In this document: positions 1 to 5,765 of the stretch, in pieces
Numbering within the stretch: position 1 is the first letter of the stretch
Layout: every line of letters begins with the position of its first letter
Assembly: GCA_947252915.1 (NCBI GenBank)
Contig: CAMXWI010000008.1
Span: 1 to 13,771 of the forward strand
Reading direction: 5' to 3'
From: an uncultured Lactobacillus sp.
Lineage (GTDB): Bacteria; Bacillota; Bacilli; Lactobacillales; Lactobacillaceae
Length of the DNA: 13,771 nt
Notes under the pieces: model-generated
Told to the model about the DNA's origin: nothing
Databases searched by the model: none
Seen by the model: only the letters and a program-made list of their open reading frames with translations
Made by a program: the position numbers and the translations under genes

Positions 1-332
1 CTAATTACACACCACTGGATTTAAAGCGGACTAACTTTGTCGAGACATTTCCCGGGAAATACGATGGGGTCATTGCCACGAATGATTTGCAAGCACTTGA
101 AATTCGCAATGTTGCTATTCAGGCAGGCAAGAAAATTAATGATGACTTTATTGTCACGGGCTATGATGGCTCAAAGATGATCCGGACAATTGAACCATCA
201 TTACCGACGGTTGTGCAGCCAACAGAACAAATTGCGGACGAATTAATTGATACACTAATGAAAAAAATTAAAGATCCGCAAACAGAAGTTGAACCTCAAC
301 AATTACCAGTTAGTTTTCATGAACCAGCGTAA
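1..332 (+). CDS. LacI-family transcriptional regulator, C-terminal fragment
   Basis: This is the 3' end of a gene that begins before the window. The open frame runs from base 3 through a TAA at 330-332, giving about 109 residues. The readable stretch contains DGVIATNDLQAL, then DFIVTGYDGSKMIRTIEPSLPTVVQP, then an IADELIDTLMKKI helix. These match the end of the periplasmic-binding-protein-like sensor domain of LacI/GalR repressors (the xATND motif, the GYDG strand and the TVxQP strand). The N-terminal helix-turn-helix lies outside the window, so neither DNA specificity nor effector can be read. It resembles sugar-operon repressors of the ScrR/RbsR type, but that is inference from general likeness. 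A hairpin terminator follows the stop directly, so it is the last gene of its unit. The ATG at base 87 is internal. Confidence 0.9.
   Translation, partial: NYTPLDLKRTNFVETFPGKYDGVIATNDLQALEIRNVAIQAGKKINDDFIVTGYDGSKMIRTIEPSLPTVVQPTEQIADELIDTLMKKIKDPQTEVEPQQLPVSFHEPA
47..60. repeat. 14-bp perfect palindrome, copy 1
   Basis: ATTTCCCGGGAAAT reads identically on both strands. It lies inside the LacI-type coding sequence, encoding part of T-F-P-G-K-Y. The same 14-mer recurs exactly at 5856-5869 in a different reading frame context. No function is known to me. Confidence 0.6.
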
Positions 333-334
333 TA

Positions 335-369
335 AAAAGGCGGGAAATCATTATGATTTCCTGCCTTTT
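335..369. terminator. Bidirectional hairpin terminator after the LacI-type gene
   Basis: A 16-bp stem (335-350 with 354-369) with one G-U pair and a three-base loop. The lower stem is A-rich on the left and T-rich on the right, so U-tracts form in both directions. It can end the LacI-type transcript on the plus strand and the convergent 62-residue gene on the minus strand. Confidence 0.85.
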
Positions 370-375
370 ATACTT

Positions 376-564
376 TTATTGGTGTGAATCCATGAAGCGA
401 CGTAACAGTCCTTCCTCTTCAGGAGTTGCATCGCTAGCTTGGGATTTAATGTCATGAACCCGTTCAACTGAAAGTTGGCTACCGAAGGCCATTTCATTAT
501 CAGTTAAATCATGATCTTTTTCGTAATTAATAATGTCCATTGAAAGGTTGTTTCCTTCATCCAT
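376..564 (-). CDS. Small acidic protein of unknown function, 62 aa
   Basis: I do not recognise this family. The product is 62 residues, rich in Asp, Glu and Ser, with no membrane segment or cysteine. The N-terminal half (DIINYEKDHDLTDNEMAFGSQLSVERVHDI) could form two helices, and the C-terminus (TPEEEGLLRRFMDSH) another. The ATG at 564 is preceded on the minus strand by AAGGAGG about 11 bases upstream, and a TATAAT -10 box lies further upstream at 615-620. These support real expression of a single-gene unit. It is convergent with the LacI-type gene and they share a terminator. It has the appearance of the small conserved soluble proteins common in lactobacilli, but no role can be inferred. 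Confidence 0.7.
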   Translation of the reverse strand: MDEGNNLSMDIINYEKDHDLTDNEMAFGSQLSVERVHDIKSQASDATPEEEGLLRRFMDSHQ

Positions 565-614
565 TATTGGTTAATCCTCCTTCATATCACACGGCGTGGT
601 GCATTAATATTACT

Positions 615-620
615 ATTATA
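615..620 (-). promoter_or_regulatory. Putative -10 box for the 62-residue gene
   Basis: TATAAT on the minus strand, about 50 bases upstream of the start codon and before an AAGGAGG site. I see no good -35 hexamer at 16-18 bases. Confidence 0.45.
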
Positions 621-658
621 CCCGTTATTGTGAAAAAAGGCGAAGAAGAAATCGGTTG

Positions 659-667
659 TGGTACAAT
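659..667 (+). promoter_or_regulatory. Putative extended -10 promoter for the membrane protein at 724
   Basis: TGGTACAAT gives an extended -10 element (TG-N-TACAAT) about 57 bases before the start codon. No convincing -35 lies at the usual distance, which is tolerated for extended -10 promoters. Confidence 0.4.
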
Positions 668-723
668 TAATGCTATACAAAACATCATTGCTTAGTAGAT
701 AAAGCAAGAAATGGAGAGAATCA

Positions 724-1344
724 ATGACTTGGAATTGGTTGGGGTGGCTACTGTGGATTGGCGCAGTAGTGTTCCTATGTTACGTAATCCACTATATTCG
801 GGTACATCAATTAATGTTAATCGCAAAGACTGGTCAACGCTATACCGGGAATTTGGTTATTCGGTATGTGGTGTTACTGGTAATTACCATTGCTTGGCTA
901 TGGGGCATGAGTTACCTGTCATTCTTTCGGACAGTCAACTATCGTGATGCACAAGAAGTTGTGACAAGCACGAAGTATCAAACGTTGCAATTGGGACAAG
1001 TTAAGGATGACTATTACTATGTCAAGGCTAACCGGAGTCAAGGTGGTAAACATCCAGTGGTTTCTTATACCTATTGGACAACTGGCAGTAAGAATCTGAC
1101 GAACTCACGTTATGGTTCTATTGCGGATAGTGATCACTATTTGAGCACTGAAGCAGCAGCTTATCCATGGAACCGTAAAAGGTTGGCGAAGGAAGATGCG
1201 CGGACAAACCATGCAGTTGCAGCGGTCATGACCATCCACTACCGAAATAATTTACTAAATGGTTTAGGATGCCGGGCCGGCCATGTTGCCGAACAATACA
1301 CGTTAATTCGAGTTCCAGCCTCAAATTTGATTTATCAAAAGTAG
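724..1344 (+). CDS. Two-helix membrane-anchored protein, LVIS_2131-like
   Basis: A 206-residue protein with two predicted transmembrane helices, at about residues 5-25 and 44-66. A mostly hydrophilic domain of about 140 residues follows, probably outside the membrane. The domain is rich in Tyr, Asn and Thr and contains KYQTLQLGQVKDDYYYVKANRSQGGKHPVVSY. From memory it resembles the lactobacillus-restricted family annotated as LVIS_2131, which has no known function. This assignment is recall, not a search. The start at 724 is chosen because GGAGAG lies just upstream at 714-719 and because it begins directly with the first hydrophobic helix. The ATG at 711 opens a different frame without family features. 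The gene stands alone between its own weak promoter and the efp promoter. Confidence 0.7.
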   Translation: MTWNWLGWLLWIGAVVFLCYVIHYIRVHQLMLIAKTGQRYTGNLVIRYVVLLVITIAWLWGMSYLSFFRTVNYRDAQEVVTSTKYQTLQLGQVKDDYYYVKANRSQGGKHPVVSYTYWTTGSKNLTNSRYGSIADSDHYLSTEAAAYPWNRKRLAKEDARTNHAVAAVMTIHYRNNLLNGLGCRAGHVAEQYTLIRVPASNLIYQK

Positions 1345-1359
1345 TTAGCAGGCAGGCAC

Positions 1360-1389
1360 TTAAAAACTGTCATTAAACTATGGTATAAT
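1360..1389 (+). promoter_or_regulatory. efp promoter
   Basis: A perfect TATAAT at 1384-1389 is preceded by TGG, forming an extended -10. TTAAAA at 1360-1365 is a weak -35 with an 18-base spacer. The inferred start near 1396 leaves a leader of about 55 bases. Confidence 0.7.
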
Positions 1390-1451
1390 GATTTTGTATG
1401 TTGTAATCAGTGAGTTGGTTACAGAAATTTCGTAGTGAAGGAGCACTTATA

Positions 1452-2009
1452 ATGATTCAAACAATTGATTTGAAAAAGGGAATGGTTTTCAAGCGTGGCG
1501 ATAAGCTACTGCGGGTCTTAACTATTAACCACCACAAGCCAGGTAAGGGTAACACTTTAATGCAGATGGACATTCAGGATGTTCGTTCTGGATCAATCGT
1601 GCACACCACGATGCGTCCTTCTGAGAAGGTTGAACAAGTTAACGTTGACAAGCGGAATACTCAATACCTTTACGAAGAAGGGGACAATTCCGTATTCATG
1701 GATTTGGAAAACTATGAACAATACGAAGTTCCAAACTCCAACATTACCGAAGAAAAGAAGTACTTACAAGAAAACATGGAAGTACAAATGGACTTCGTTA
1801 ATGGTGAAATCGTTGGGGTCGAATTACCAGCTACGGTTACGTTGGAAGTTACTGATACTCAACCAGAAATTAAGGGAGCAACCATCGATGGTGGTGGTAA
1901 GCCAGCTACGTTGAACACTGGTTTAGTTGTCACAGTTCCTGCATTCATTAAGAACGGTGACAAGATTATTGTTAACACCGCTGATGGTGCTTACAAGTCA
2001 CGTGCTTAG
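1452..2009 (+). CDS. efp: Translation elongation factor P
   Basis: EF-P binds ribosomes stalled on polyproline stretches and promotes peptide bond formation. The 185-residue product has the usual three-barrel length: an N-terminal KOW-like domain (about 1-60), the central OB domain (about 65-125), and a C-terminal OB domain ending ITEEKK...IIVNTADGAYKSRA. The loop reading HHKPGKGNT places Lys32 at the tip. In Bacillus subtilis EF-P the equivalent Lys32 carries a 5-aminopentanol group, so the same modification is possible here but not shown. The ATG at 1452 is chosen because GAAGGAG precedes it at 1437-1443 and the family start MIQTIDLKKG matches. An in-frame GTG 14 codons earlier has no such support. 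It is a single-gene unit with its own promoter and a strong terminator. Lactobacilli often carry a second efp, so this may be one of two. Confidence 0.96.
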   Translation: MIQTIDLKKGMVFKRGDKLLRVLTINHHKPGKGNTLMQMDIQDVRSGSIVHTTMRPSEKVEQVNVDKRNTQYLYEEGDNSVFMDLENYEQYEVPNSNITEEKKYLQENMEVQMDFVNGEIVGVELPATVTLEVTDTQPEIKGATIDGGGKPATLNTGLVVTVPAFIKNGDKIIVNTADGAYKSRA

Positions 2010-2014
2010 GATTT

Positions 2015-2057
2015 AATAATAAAAAGGGTTGGTTTTTGACCAACCCTTTTTATTATT
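2015..2057. terminator. Strong bidirectional terminator between efp and the NAD(P)HX epimerase gene
   Basis: A perfect 19-bp stem pairs 2015-2033 with 2039-2057 around a five-base loop. The lower stem is A-rich on the left and T-rich on the right, so both strands gain a U-tract. It overlaps the epimerase stop codon (2056-2058) by two bases. Confidence 0.93.
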
Positions 2058-2682
2058 AATAAGTTCCCATATCATTAGCGATCACTAAGCGTCCAGCATA
2101 CTGCTGACCAGCGCCTTTGGTGAGACCCACTTTATTATAAGCAAAGGTTACGGTAGTGGTAGCTCGAACGGCACTCCCCATGACAGCACCAGTATCAGTA
2201 TTAATTCCTGATGGCATATCAACTGCAACGACGGGTGCTTTAGAATCATTAATGGCTTTAATGATCTCAACATAGTGCCCTTTCACGTCCCGGTCAATTC
2301 CGATGCCAAAAATGGCATCAACGATCAGGGTAGCGTCTTTCAAGACACTTAAGTCAGTTGTTTCAGCGATTTGATAGTATTGACAGATCTTTTCTTGGGT
2401 TTGGTGTTCTTCAGATGCATGGTGGAGGTTACCGGCGTTGACAATGGTGACATGACTTCCAGCGATGGTTAGTAGGCGGGCGACTGCCAGACCGTCACCA
2501 CCATTATTACCACTACCAGCAACCACTACCACATTCGCTTGATTTAGTGGAAATGCGGTTAGAATTTCATCCCGCACTGCTAATGCCGCTCGTTCCATCA
2601 ATACTAGGGAAGGAATCCCAATTTCATTGATAGTGTGGGAATCTAATTGTTTCATTTGACTTGCAGTAACTAATTTTCCCAT
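2056..2682 (-). CDS. nnrE: NAD(P)H-hydrate epimerase, stand-alone YjeF N-domain
   Basis: This enzyme interconverts the R and S epimers of hydrated NADH and NADPH, so that the companion dehydratase can repair them. The 208-residue product is a complete YjeF N-terminal domain. It shows GSGNNGGDG (56-64), the phosphate-binding glycine-rich loop; DAIFGIG (122-128), where Asp122 is the family's catalytic acid; DMPSGINTDTG (155-165); and TFAYNKVGL (179-187). The fused ADP/ATP-dependent dehydratase domain found in Escherichia coli YjeF (Nnr) is absent, so the dehydratase (NnrD) is expected elsewhere in the genome. The ATG at 2682 follows AAGAAGG on the minus strand, and an extended -10 element lies upstream at 2716-2724. 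It is a single-gene unit convergent with efp. Confidence 0.93.
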   Translation of the reverse strand: MGKLVTASQMKQLDSHTINEIGIPSLVLMERAALAVRDEILTAFPLNQANVVVVAGSGNNGGDGLAVARLLTIAGSHVTIVNAGNLHHASEEHQTQEKICQYYQIAETTDLSVLKDATLIVDAIFGIGIDRDVKGHYVEIIKAINDSKAPVVAVDMPSGINTDTGAVMGSAVRATTTVTFAYNKVGLTKGAGQQYAGRLVIANDMGTY

Positions 2683-2715
2683 TCGACTAACCTTCTTTAT
2701 ATCAATCCTAAGTTG

Positions 2716-2724
2716 ATCATAACA
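2716..2724 (-). promoter_or_regulatory. Putative extended -10 promoter of nnrE
   Basis: On the minus strand TGTTATGAT fits the TG-N-TATGAT extended -10 pattern, about 35 bases upstream of the nnrE start codon. The -35 position is poor. Confidence 0.45.
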
Positions 2725-2749
2725 CGATCTTCCGATAATCGAGATTATT

Positions 2750-2778
2750 TATACAAATTGATCTAGACCAGCTATAAT
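2750..2778 (+). promoter_or_regulatory. Promoter of the 2798-3501 gene pair
   Basis: TATACA at 2750-2755 and TATAAT at 2773-2778 are separated by 17 bases. The inferred transcription start near 2785 lies downstream of the GTG at 2780, which excludes that codon as the translation start. Confidence 0.6.
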
Positions 2779-2797
2779 AGTGGTGAAGGTGATAAGG

Positions 2798-3172
2798 ATG
2801 AATTATGCAGAATATCTAACCTACTTTCGCCAAATGATTGATGAACATATTAAATGGCAAGACGTTGATCAAGTGCGTCAACCAATTTATGATCAGACAA
2901 TGCGGTCATTTGCGGATGAATTTCGGCGATCTTTGGATTATGATGCACAATATCGTCAAACATTACGGGCAGCTGAGATTACTCCACAAATTAACCATGA
3001 AACGGTTGGCGACGTGATGCTGACTAATCAGGACAGATTAGTCAAGGCCATGTTATCGATGATTATTGATGGCGAAAATCAACGTAAAGGAACATGGGCG
3101 CAGGCCTTAACGGAAGGGTATTTCTTCCAATTAGTGAGTGCACTATGCCCAGCAACGGTAATTACAGAATGA
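2798..3172 (+). CDS. Hypothetical protein, 124 aa, first gene of a coupled pair
   Basis: I do not recognise this protein with confidence. It is soluble and probably all-helical. It has a charged N-terminal half (MNYAEYLTYFRQMIDEHIKW, RRSLDYDAQYRQTL) and ends GTWAQALTEGYFFQLVSALCP. The final segment loosely recalls small DUF6508-like proteins, in which a conserved Gly/Glu-rich stretch precedes a C-terminal helix; treat this only as a search hint. The ATG at 2798 is preferred because GAAGGTGATAAGG provides a ribosome site just upstream. Its stop overlaps the start of the next gene in an ATGA arrangement, so the two are probably translationally coupled. One transcription unit is indicated by the promoter at 2750-2778 and the terminator at 3520-3553. 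Confidence 0.6.
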   Translation: MNYAEYLTYFRQMIDEHIKWQDVDQVRQPIYDQTMRSFADEFRRSLDYDAQYRQTLRAAEITPQINHETVGDVMLTNQDRLVKAMLSMIIDGENQRKGTWAQALTEGYFFQLVSALCPATVITE

Positions 3173-3501
3173 GTAAGAAAAATCAATACGAAGTGCAGAA
3201 ATTTTATGGTTTACCAGTAGAAAATGACGGGTCTGGGGGTTACCAGTTAAAGACTGGTGCTGACGGACAGGCGAAAATCCATACGTGGCGGACTGGTAAA
3301 CATACCAAGGGCAAATATCATCACCCAGGACAATTATTGCTAACGGAAAATAATCTAATGGTAATGATTGTGGCTGCGGAGCCAATGGCGTTTAAGGATC
3401 GTCATAGTGAAGTTCCCTGCCAACGGTTTTTATCCGTTGAAGCATCAGCAGATCTGCTGACAACGGGACAAGAGATTTTTAAGCAGCAAGTCACTAGTTA
3501 G
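3169..3501 (+). CDS. Hypothetical protein, 110 aa, second gene of a coupled pair
   Basis: I do not recognise this protein. The 110 residues include a short charged start (MSKKNQYEVQKFYGLPV), a basic, aromatic and His-rich middle (HTWRTGKHTKGKYHHPGQLL, residues 38-57) and a beta-like hydrophobic strand NNLMVMIVAAEPM (61-73). One cysteine (84) and several histidines are present but do not form a recognisable metal motif. The ATG at 3169 overlaps the preceding stop codon by four bases, and no separate strong ribosome site is visible. Expression therefore probably depends on translation of the upstream gene. An in-frame ATG at 3145 would add eight residues and is a weaker alternative. A strong terminator follows. 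Confidence 0.6.
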   Translation: MSKKNQYEVQKFYGLPVENDGSGGYQLKTGADGQAKIHTWRTGKHTKGKYHHPGQLLLTENNLMVMIVAAEPMAFKDRHSEVPCQRFLSVEASADLLTTGQEIFKQQVTS

Positions 3502-3519
3502 TAACTGAGTTGAATATTA

Positions 3520-3553
3520 AAATAGGACTCTTCATCGGTGAGGAGTCCTATTT
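3520..3553. terminator. Bidirectional hairpin terminator
   Basis: A 15-bp stem (3520-3534 with 3539-3553), with one G-U pair and a TCGG loop. T-rich flanks are present in both directions. It serves the gene pair on the plus strand and the DUF488 gene on the minus strand. Confidence 0.88.
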
Positions 3554-3559
3554 GTATTC

Positions 3560-3919
3560 TTATAAATCTTGTTCCAATTTTTCTTGGAGAATAACAGCCT
3601 GATTATGTTCCGTATCTTTAGCACCAAAGAGGAGAATTACGTTCTGCTCTTTGAGTTGTTCACGAACGGTCGCCAGCAATTGATCATACGCTGGATTATC
3701 CTGTAGTTCAGCTAAATAGCGGGTCTTGAATTCAGCAAACTTTGTAACGTCATGATTAAACCACTTTCGTAGGTCGGTACTTGGACCAACTTCTTTAATC
3801 CATTCGTCAAGGTGAGCGTTTACTTTAGAAATTCCTCGTGGCCATAGACGATCAACCAAGATTCGGTAACCAGCTAAGTCAACTGGCTTGGTATAAATCC
3901 GTTCGATTTTAATTTCCAT
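3560..3919 (-). CDS. DUF488 family protein, YeaO-like
   Basis: A 119-residue protein matching the DUF488/YeaO family in full length. Signature segments are RIYTKP (7-12), YRILVDRLWPRGISK (18-32), the EVGPSTDLRKWFNHD block (43-57) and the C-terminal ILLFGAKDTEHNQAVILQE (95-113). The family's biochemical function is not established. Conserved Asp, Arg, His and Asn residues in these blocks are retained, which suggests an intact product. The ATG at 3919 is preceded by GAGGTGA on the minus strand. A good promoter (3940-3968) sits in the short divergent gap, its -35 box falling in the ribosome-site region of the glycosylase gene. That could couple or oppose expression of the two neighbours. Confidence 0.9.
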   Translation of the reverse strand: MEIKIERIYTKPVDLAGYRILVDRLWPRGISKVNAHLDEWIKEVGPSTDLRKWFNHDVTKFAEFKTRYLAELQDNPAYDQLLATVREQLKEQNVILLFGAKDTEHNQAVILQEKLEQDL

Positions 3920-3939
3920 GTTTAATCACCTCGAGATCA

Positions 3940-3968
3940 ATGATAGGATACATACAAGAAGGAGTAAA
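3940..3968 (-). promoter_or_regulatory. Promoter of the DUF488 gene
   Basis: On the minus strand TTTACT (3968-3963) and TATCAT (3945-3940) are spaced by 17 bases. The -35 box overlaps the region between the ribosome site and the start of the divergent glycosylase gene. Confidence 0.5.
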
Positions 3969-3973
3969 GAGCT

Positions 3974-4603
3974 ATGAATGACTATCAACGATTTTTTACT
4001 GGCCGGCCAACGACTGTGATTGCGCAAGATTTATTGGGACGTGAAGTAATTTATAATGGTCCTCAAGGGCAATTAGGCGGCCTAATTGTAGAAACCGAGG
4101 CTTACTTAGGGGAAAGTGACTCAGCTTCTCATGCATATGGTGGTTGCCGGACAAACTACACGGAGTCGCTTTATGGCAATCCAGGTGATATCTATATTTA
4201 TCAAATTCGTTCTCACTATTGCTTTGATGTGGTGGTTCAAGATGCTGAAGAACCACAAGGAATCCTGATTCGAGCATTGGAGCCAACGATCAATGCTGAA
4301 GAAATGAATCGAAATCGCGGAATGGAAGGGACGAATATCACTAACGGCCCAGGTAAATTAGTTCAAGCTCTGGGAATTCACGATCGTAAATTAGATGGTC
4401 AGTCAATGGCTAATGCGCCATTAACAATCCGGATTGATGAGAAACGTGAACCATTAGCGGTTATCAGTAGTCAGCGGGTGGGGATTAATCCTAAAGGAGC
4501 GAACGCCCATGAAGATTTACGTTTTTATGTAGCACACAATCCATATGTTTCTAAAATGCGGAAGCGAGATTCAGATAAGATAAATCATGGTTGGAGGAAA
4601 TGA
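3974..4603 (+). CDS. DNA-3-methyladenine glycosylase, AAG/MPG type
   Basis: Base excision repair enzyme that removes 3-methyladenine and other alkylated or deaminated purines from DNA. The 209 residues cover the whole AAG fold. ETEAY lies at 40-44; by alignment with human AAG, Glu42 is the catalytic Glu125, Tyr44 is Tyr127 and His53 is His136. YIY (74-76) supplies the Tyr159 equivalent, and NGPGKL is conserved near residue 124. Two active-site positions differ from human AAG: the intercalating Tyr162 position is Arg79, and Asn169 aligns with Asp85. The loop is one residue shorter than in the human enzyme, as I recall for Bacillus subtilis Aag. The ATG at 3974 follows AAGGAG. The ribosome site of the next gene, a MoxR ATPase, lies inside its last codons, so cotranscription with the 4607-7250 cassette is likely. 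Confidence 0.93.
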   Translation: MNDYQRFFTGRPTTVIAQDLLGREVIYNGPQGQLGGLIVETEAYLGESDSASHAYGGCRTNYTESLYGNPGDIYIYQIRSHYCFDVVVQDAEEPQGILIRALEPTINAEEMNRNRGMEGTNITNGPGKLVQALGIHDRKLDGQSMANAPLTIRIDEKREPLAVISSQRVGINPKGANAHEDLRFYVAHNPYVSKMRKRDSDKINHGWRK

Positions 4604-4606
4604 TTC

Positions 4607-5764
4607 GTGGCATTAAGTTATCAGGCAATGAAAGAAGCAGTCAAAGTAGTTTTAGCGGCGGATAACGTTCCTAATATCGTTGGAGAAGCAGGAATTGGTA
4701 AGTCAGCTCTCGTCAATGAAGTTGCCACAGAACTAAATGCCAAGTTATTCACGACGGTGGTTAGTTTGAGTGAAAAAGGTGATTTAGCCATTCCGGTGCC
4801 GCCACTGCGCGATGAAGCATTCATCCAAACCACTAGTTATGGGACGCTTGCTAACGTTCAGTATGGATATTCAGAAACGCTTATTCAAATTATTCAACAG
4901 GCTGAACACAATTCAGCTCAGCCCATTATTTGGTTTTTGGATGAATTTAACCGGGGAACTGCAGCGGTGCAAGCTGAGCTGATGAACTTGGTCTTGCAAC
5001 GTCAGATCAATAGCCTGAAGTTACCCCAGCAAGTACGGATTGTGATTGCGGAAAATCCAGATGCCACGATGACTAATTTTTTCCATACTGATTATGCAGT
5101 AACTCCTGCGGATGATGCGATCAAAGACCGAACAGTCCGGTTAGAGATGGCGGCTTCATTGACTGATTGGCAGCAGTGGGCTAACGAATTGAATCAGCAG
5201 GGAGAACCACGGATCCAGCCGATTGTTCAACGGTATTTACAAGATCACCCAACGTATTTTAATGGTCCATGAAATGGTGATCTTTACCCAACCCCGCGTT
5301 CATGGGAACGAGTTTCCATGAACTTTACCCAATTATTAAAATTAGATCAGCAAAGTCGTGCCACATTGATGGCTGATATTTTCAGTGGGGATCTTGGAGT
5401 TGAAGTTGGAACGGCGTTTGCTGATTATGTTTTACACCAAGGGAATCGGTTGACGGTTGAAAATCTGGTTTCAACAGATGAAACTGAAGCATTCAAGAAG
5501 ATTAGTGATGCTGATAAGGTGCAGCTGTTAATTAAGATGATAAAAAAGGATCATGATCAGTTGCTGGATAGTCAATATTTAAAAAGACTGACTCAATACT
5601 TATCATTGGTCAGTGCGGATGGCCAATATGCCATTGCCCAACAATTTGCTCAAATAACGCACAACGCGCCAGAACTCTTGACGCAAATCTATCAACAAGC
5701 GGTGGCTGGTCAAAACGAATTTAAAGACTTTTATCAATTATTGCAAAAAATCGCGGTGAAGTAG
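4607..5764 (+). pseudogene. MoxR-type AAA+ ATPase interrupted by an in-frame TGA
   Basis: One reading frame of 386 codons runs from a GTG start at 4607 (GGAGG nine bases upstream) to a TAG at 5762-5764. It is broken only by a TGA at codon 222 (5270-5272). The N-terminal part has Walker A GEAGIGKSAL (26-35), Walker B IIWFLDEFNRGT (107-118) and a sensor-1 region IVIAENPD (145-152). Directly after the stop the same frame reads NGDLYPTPRSWERVS and continues into a helical region. PTPRSW is the sensor-2/lid segment of this ATPase class, so both pieces belong to one protein. A 221-residue truncated product would lack the lid and sensor-2 arginine. Restart at the ATG at 5318 is possible but weakly supported. 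MoxR ATPases act with VWA proteins as chaperones, and a VWA gene follows one base later. The cause may be a single substitution or a sequence error. Confidence 0.88.
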
Positions 5765-5765
5765 G

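Noticed and set aside
587..602. CACG-G-CGTG dyad upstream of the 62-residue gene as an operator
   Set aside because: Only four paired bases each side with no extension; too short to support.
711..947. Alternative open frame overlapping the start of the membrane protein gene
   Set aside because: Its product has no family features and runs out of frame within a clear two-helix membrane protein; the ribosome site suits the ATG at 724.
1410..1451. Upstream GTG start extending EF-P by 14 residues
   Set aside because: The extension does not match the family N-terminus, and the GAAGGAG site is positioned for the ATG at 1452.
3094..3172. The 2798 and 3169 genes as one gene split by a frameshift
   Set aside because: The upstream protein ends naturally, the next starts with a Met-Ser-Lys-Lys sequence, and the ATGA overlap is a standard coupling arrangement. 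No conserved domain spans the junction.
5270..5272. TGA as a selenocysteine codon or programmed readthrough site
   Set aside because: No SECIS-like hairpin is evident after it, the following base is A rather than the leaky C, and AAA+ lid regions do not use selenocysteine. A substitution or sequence error is simpler.
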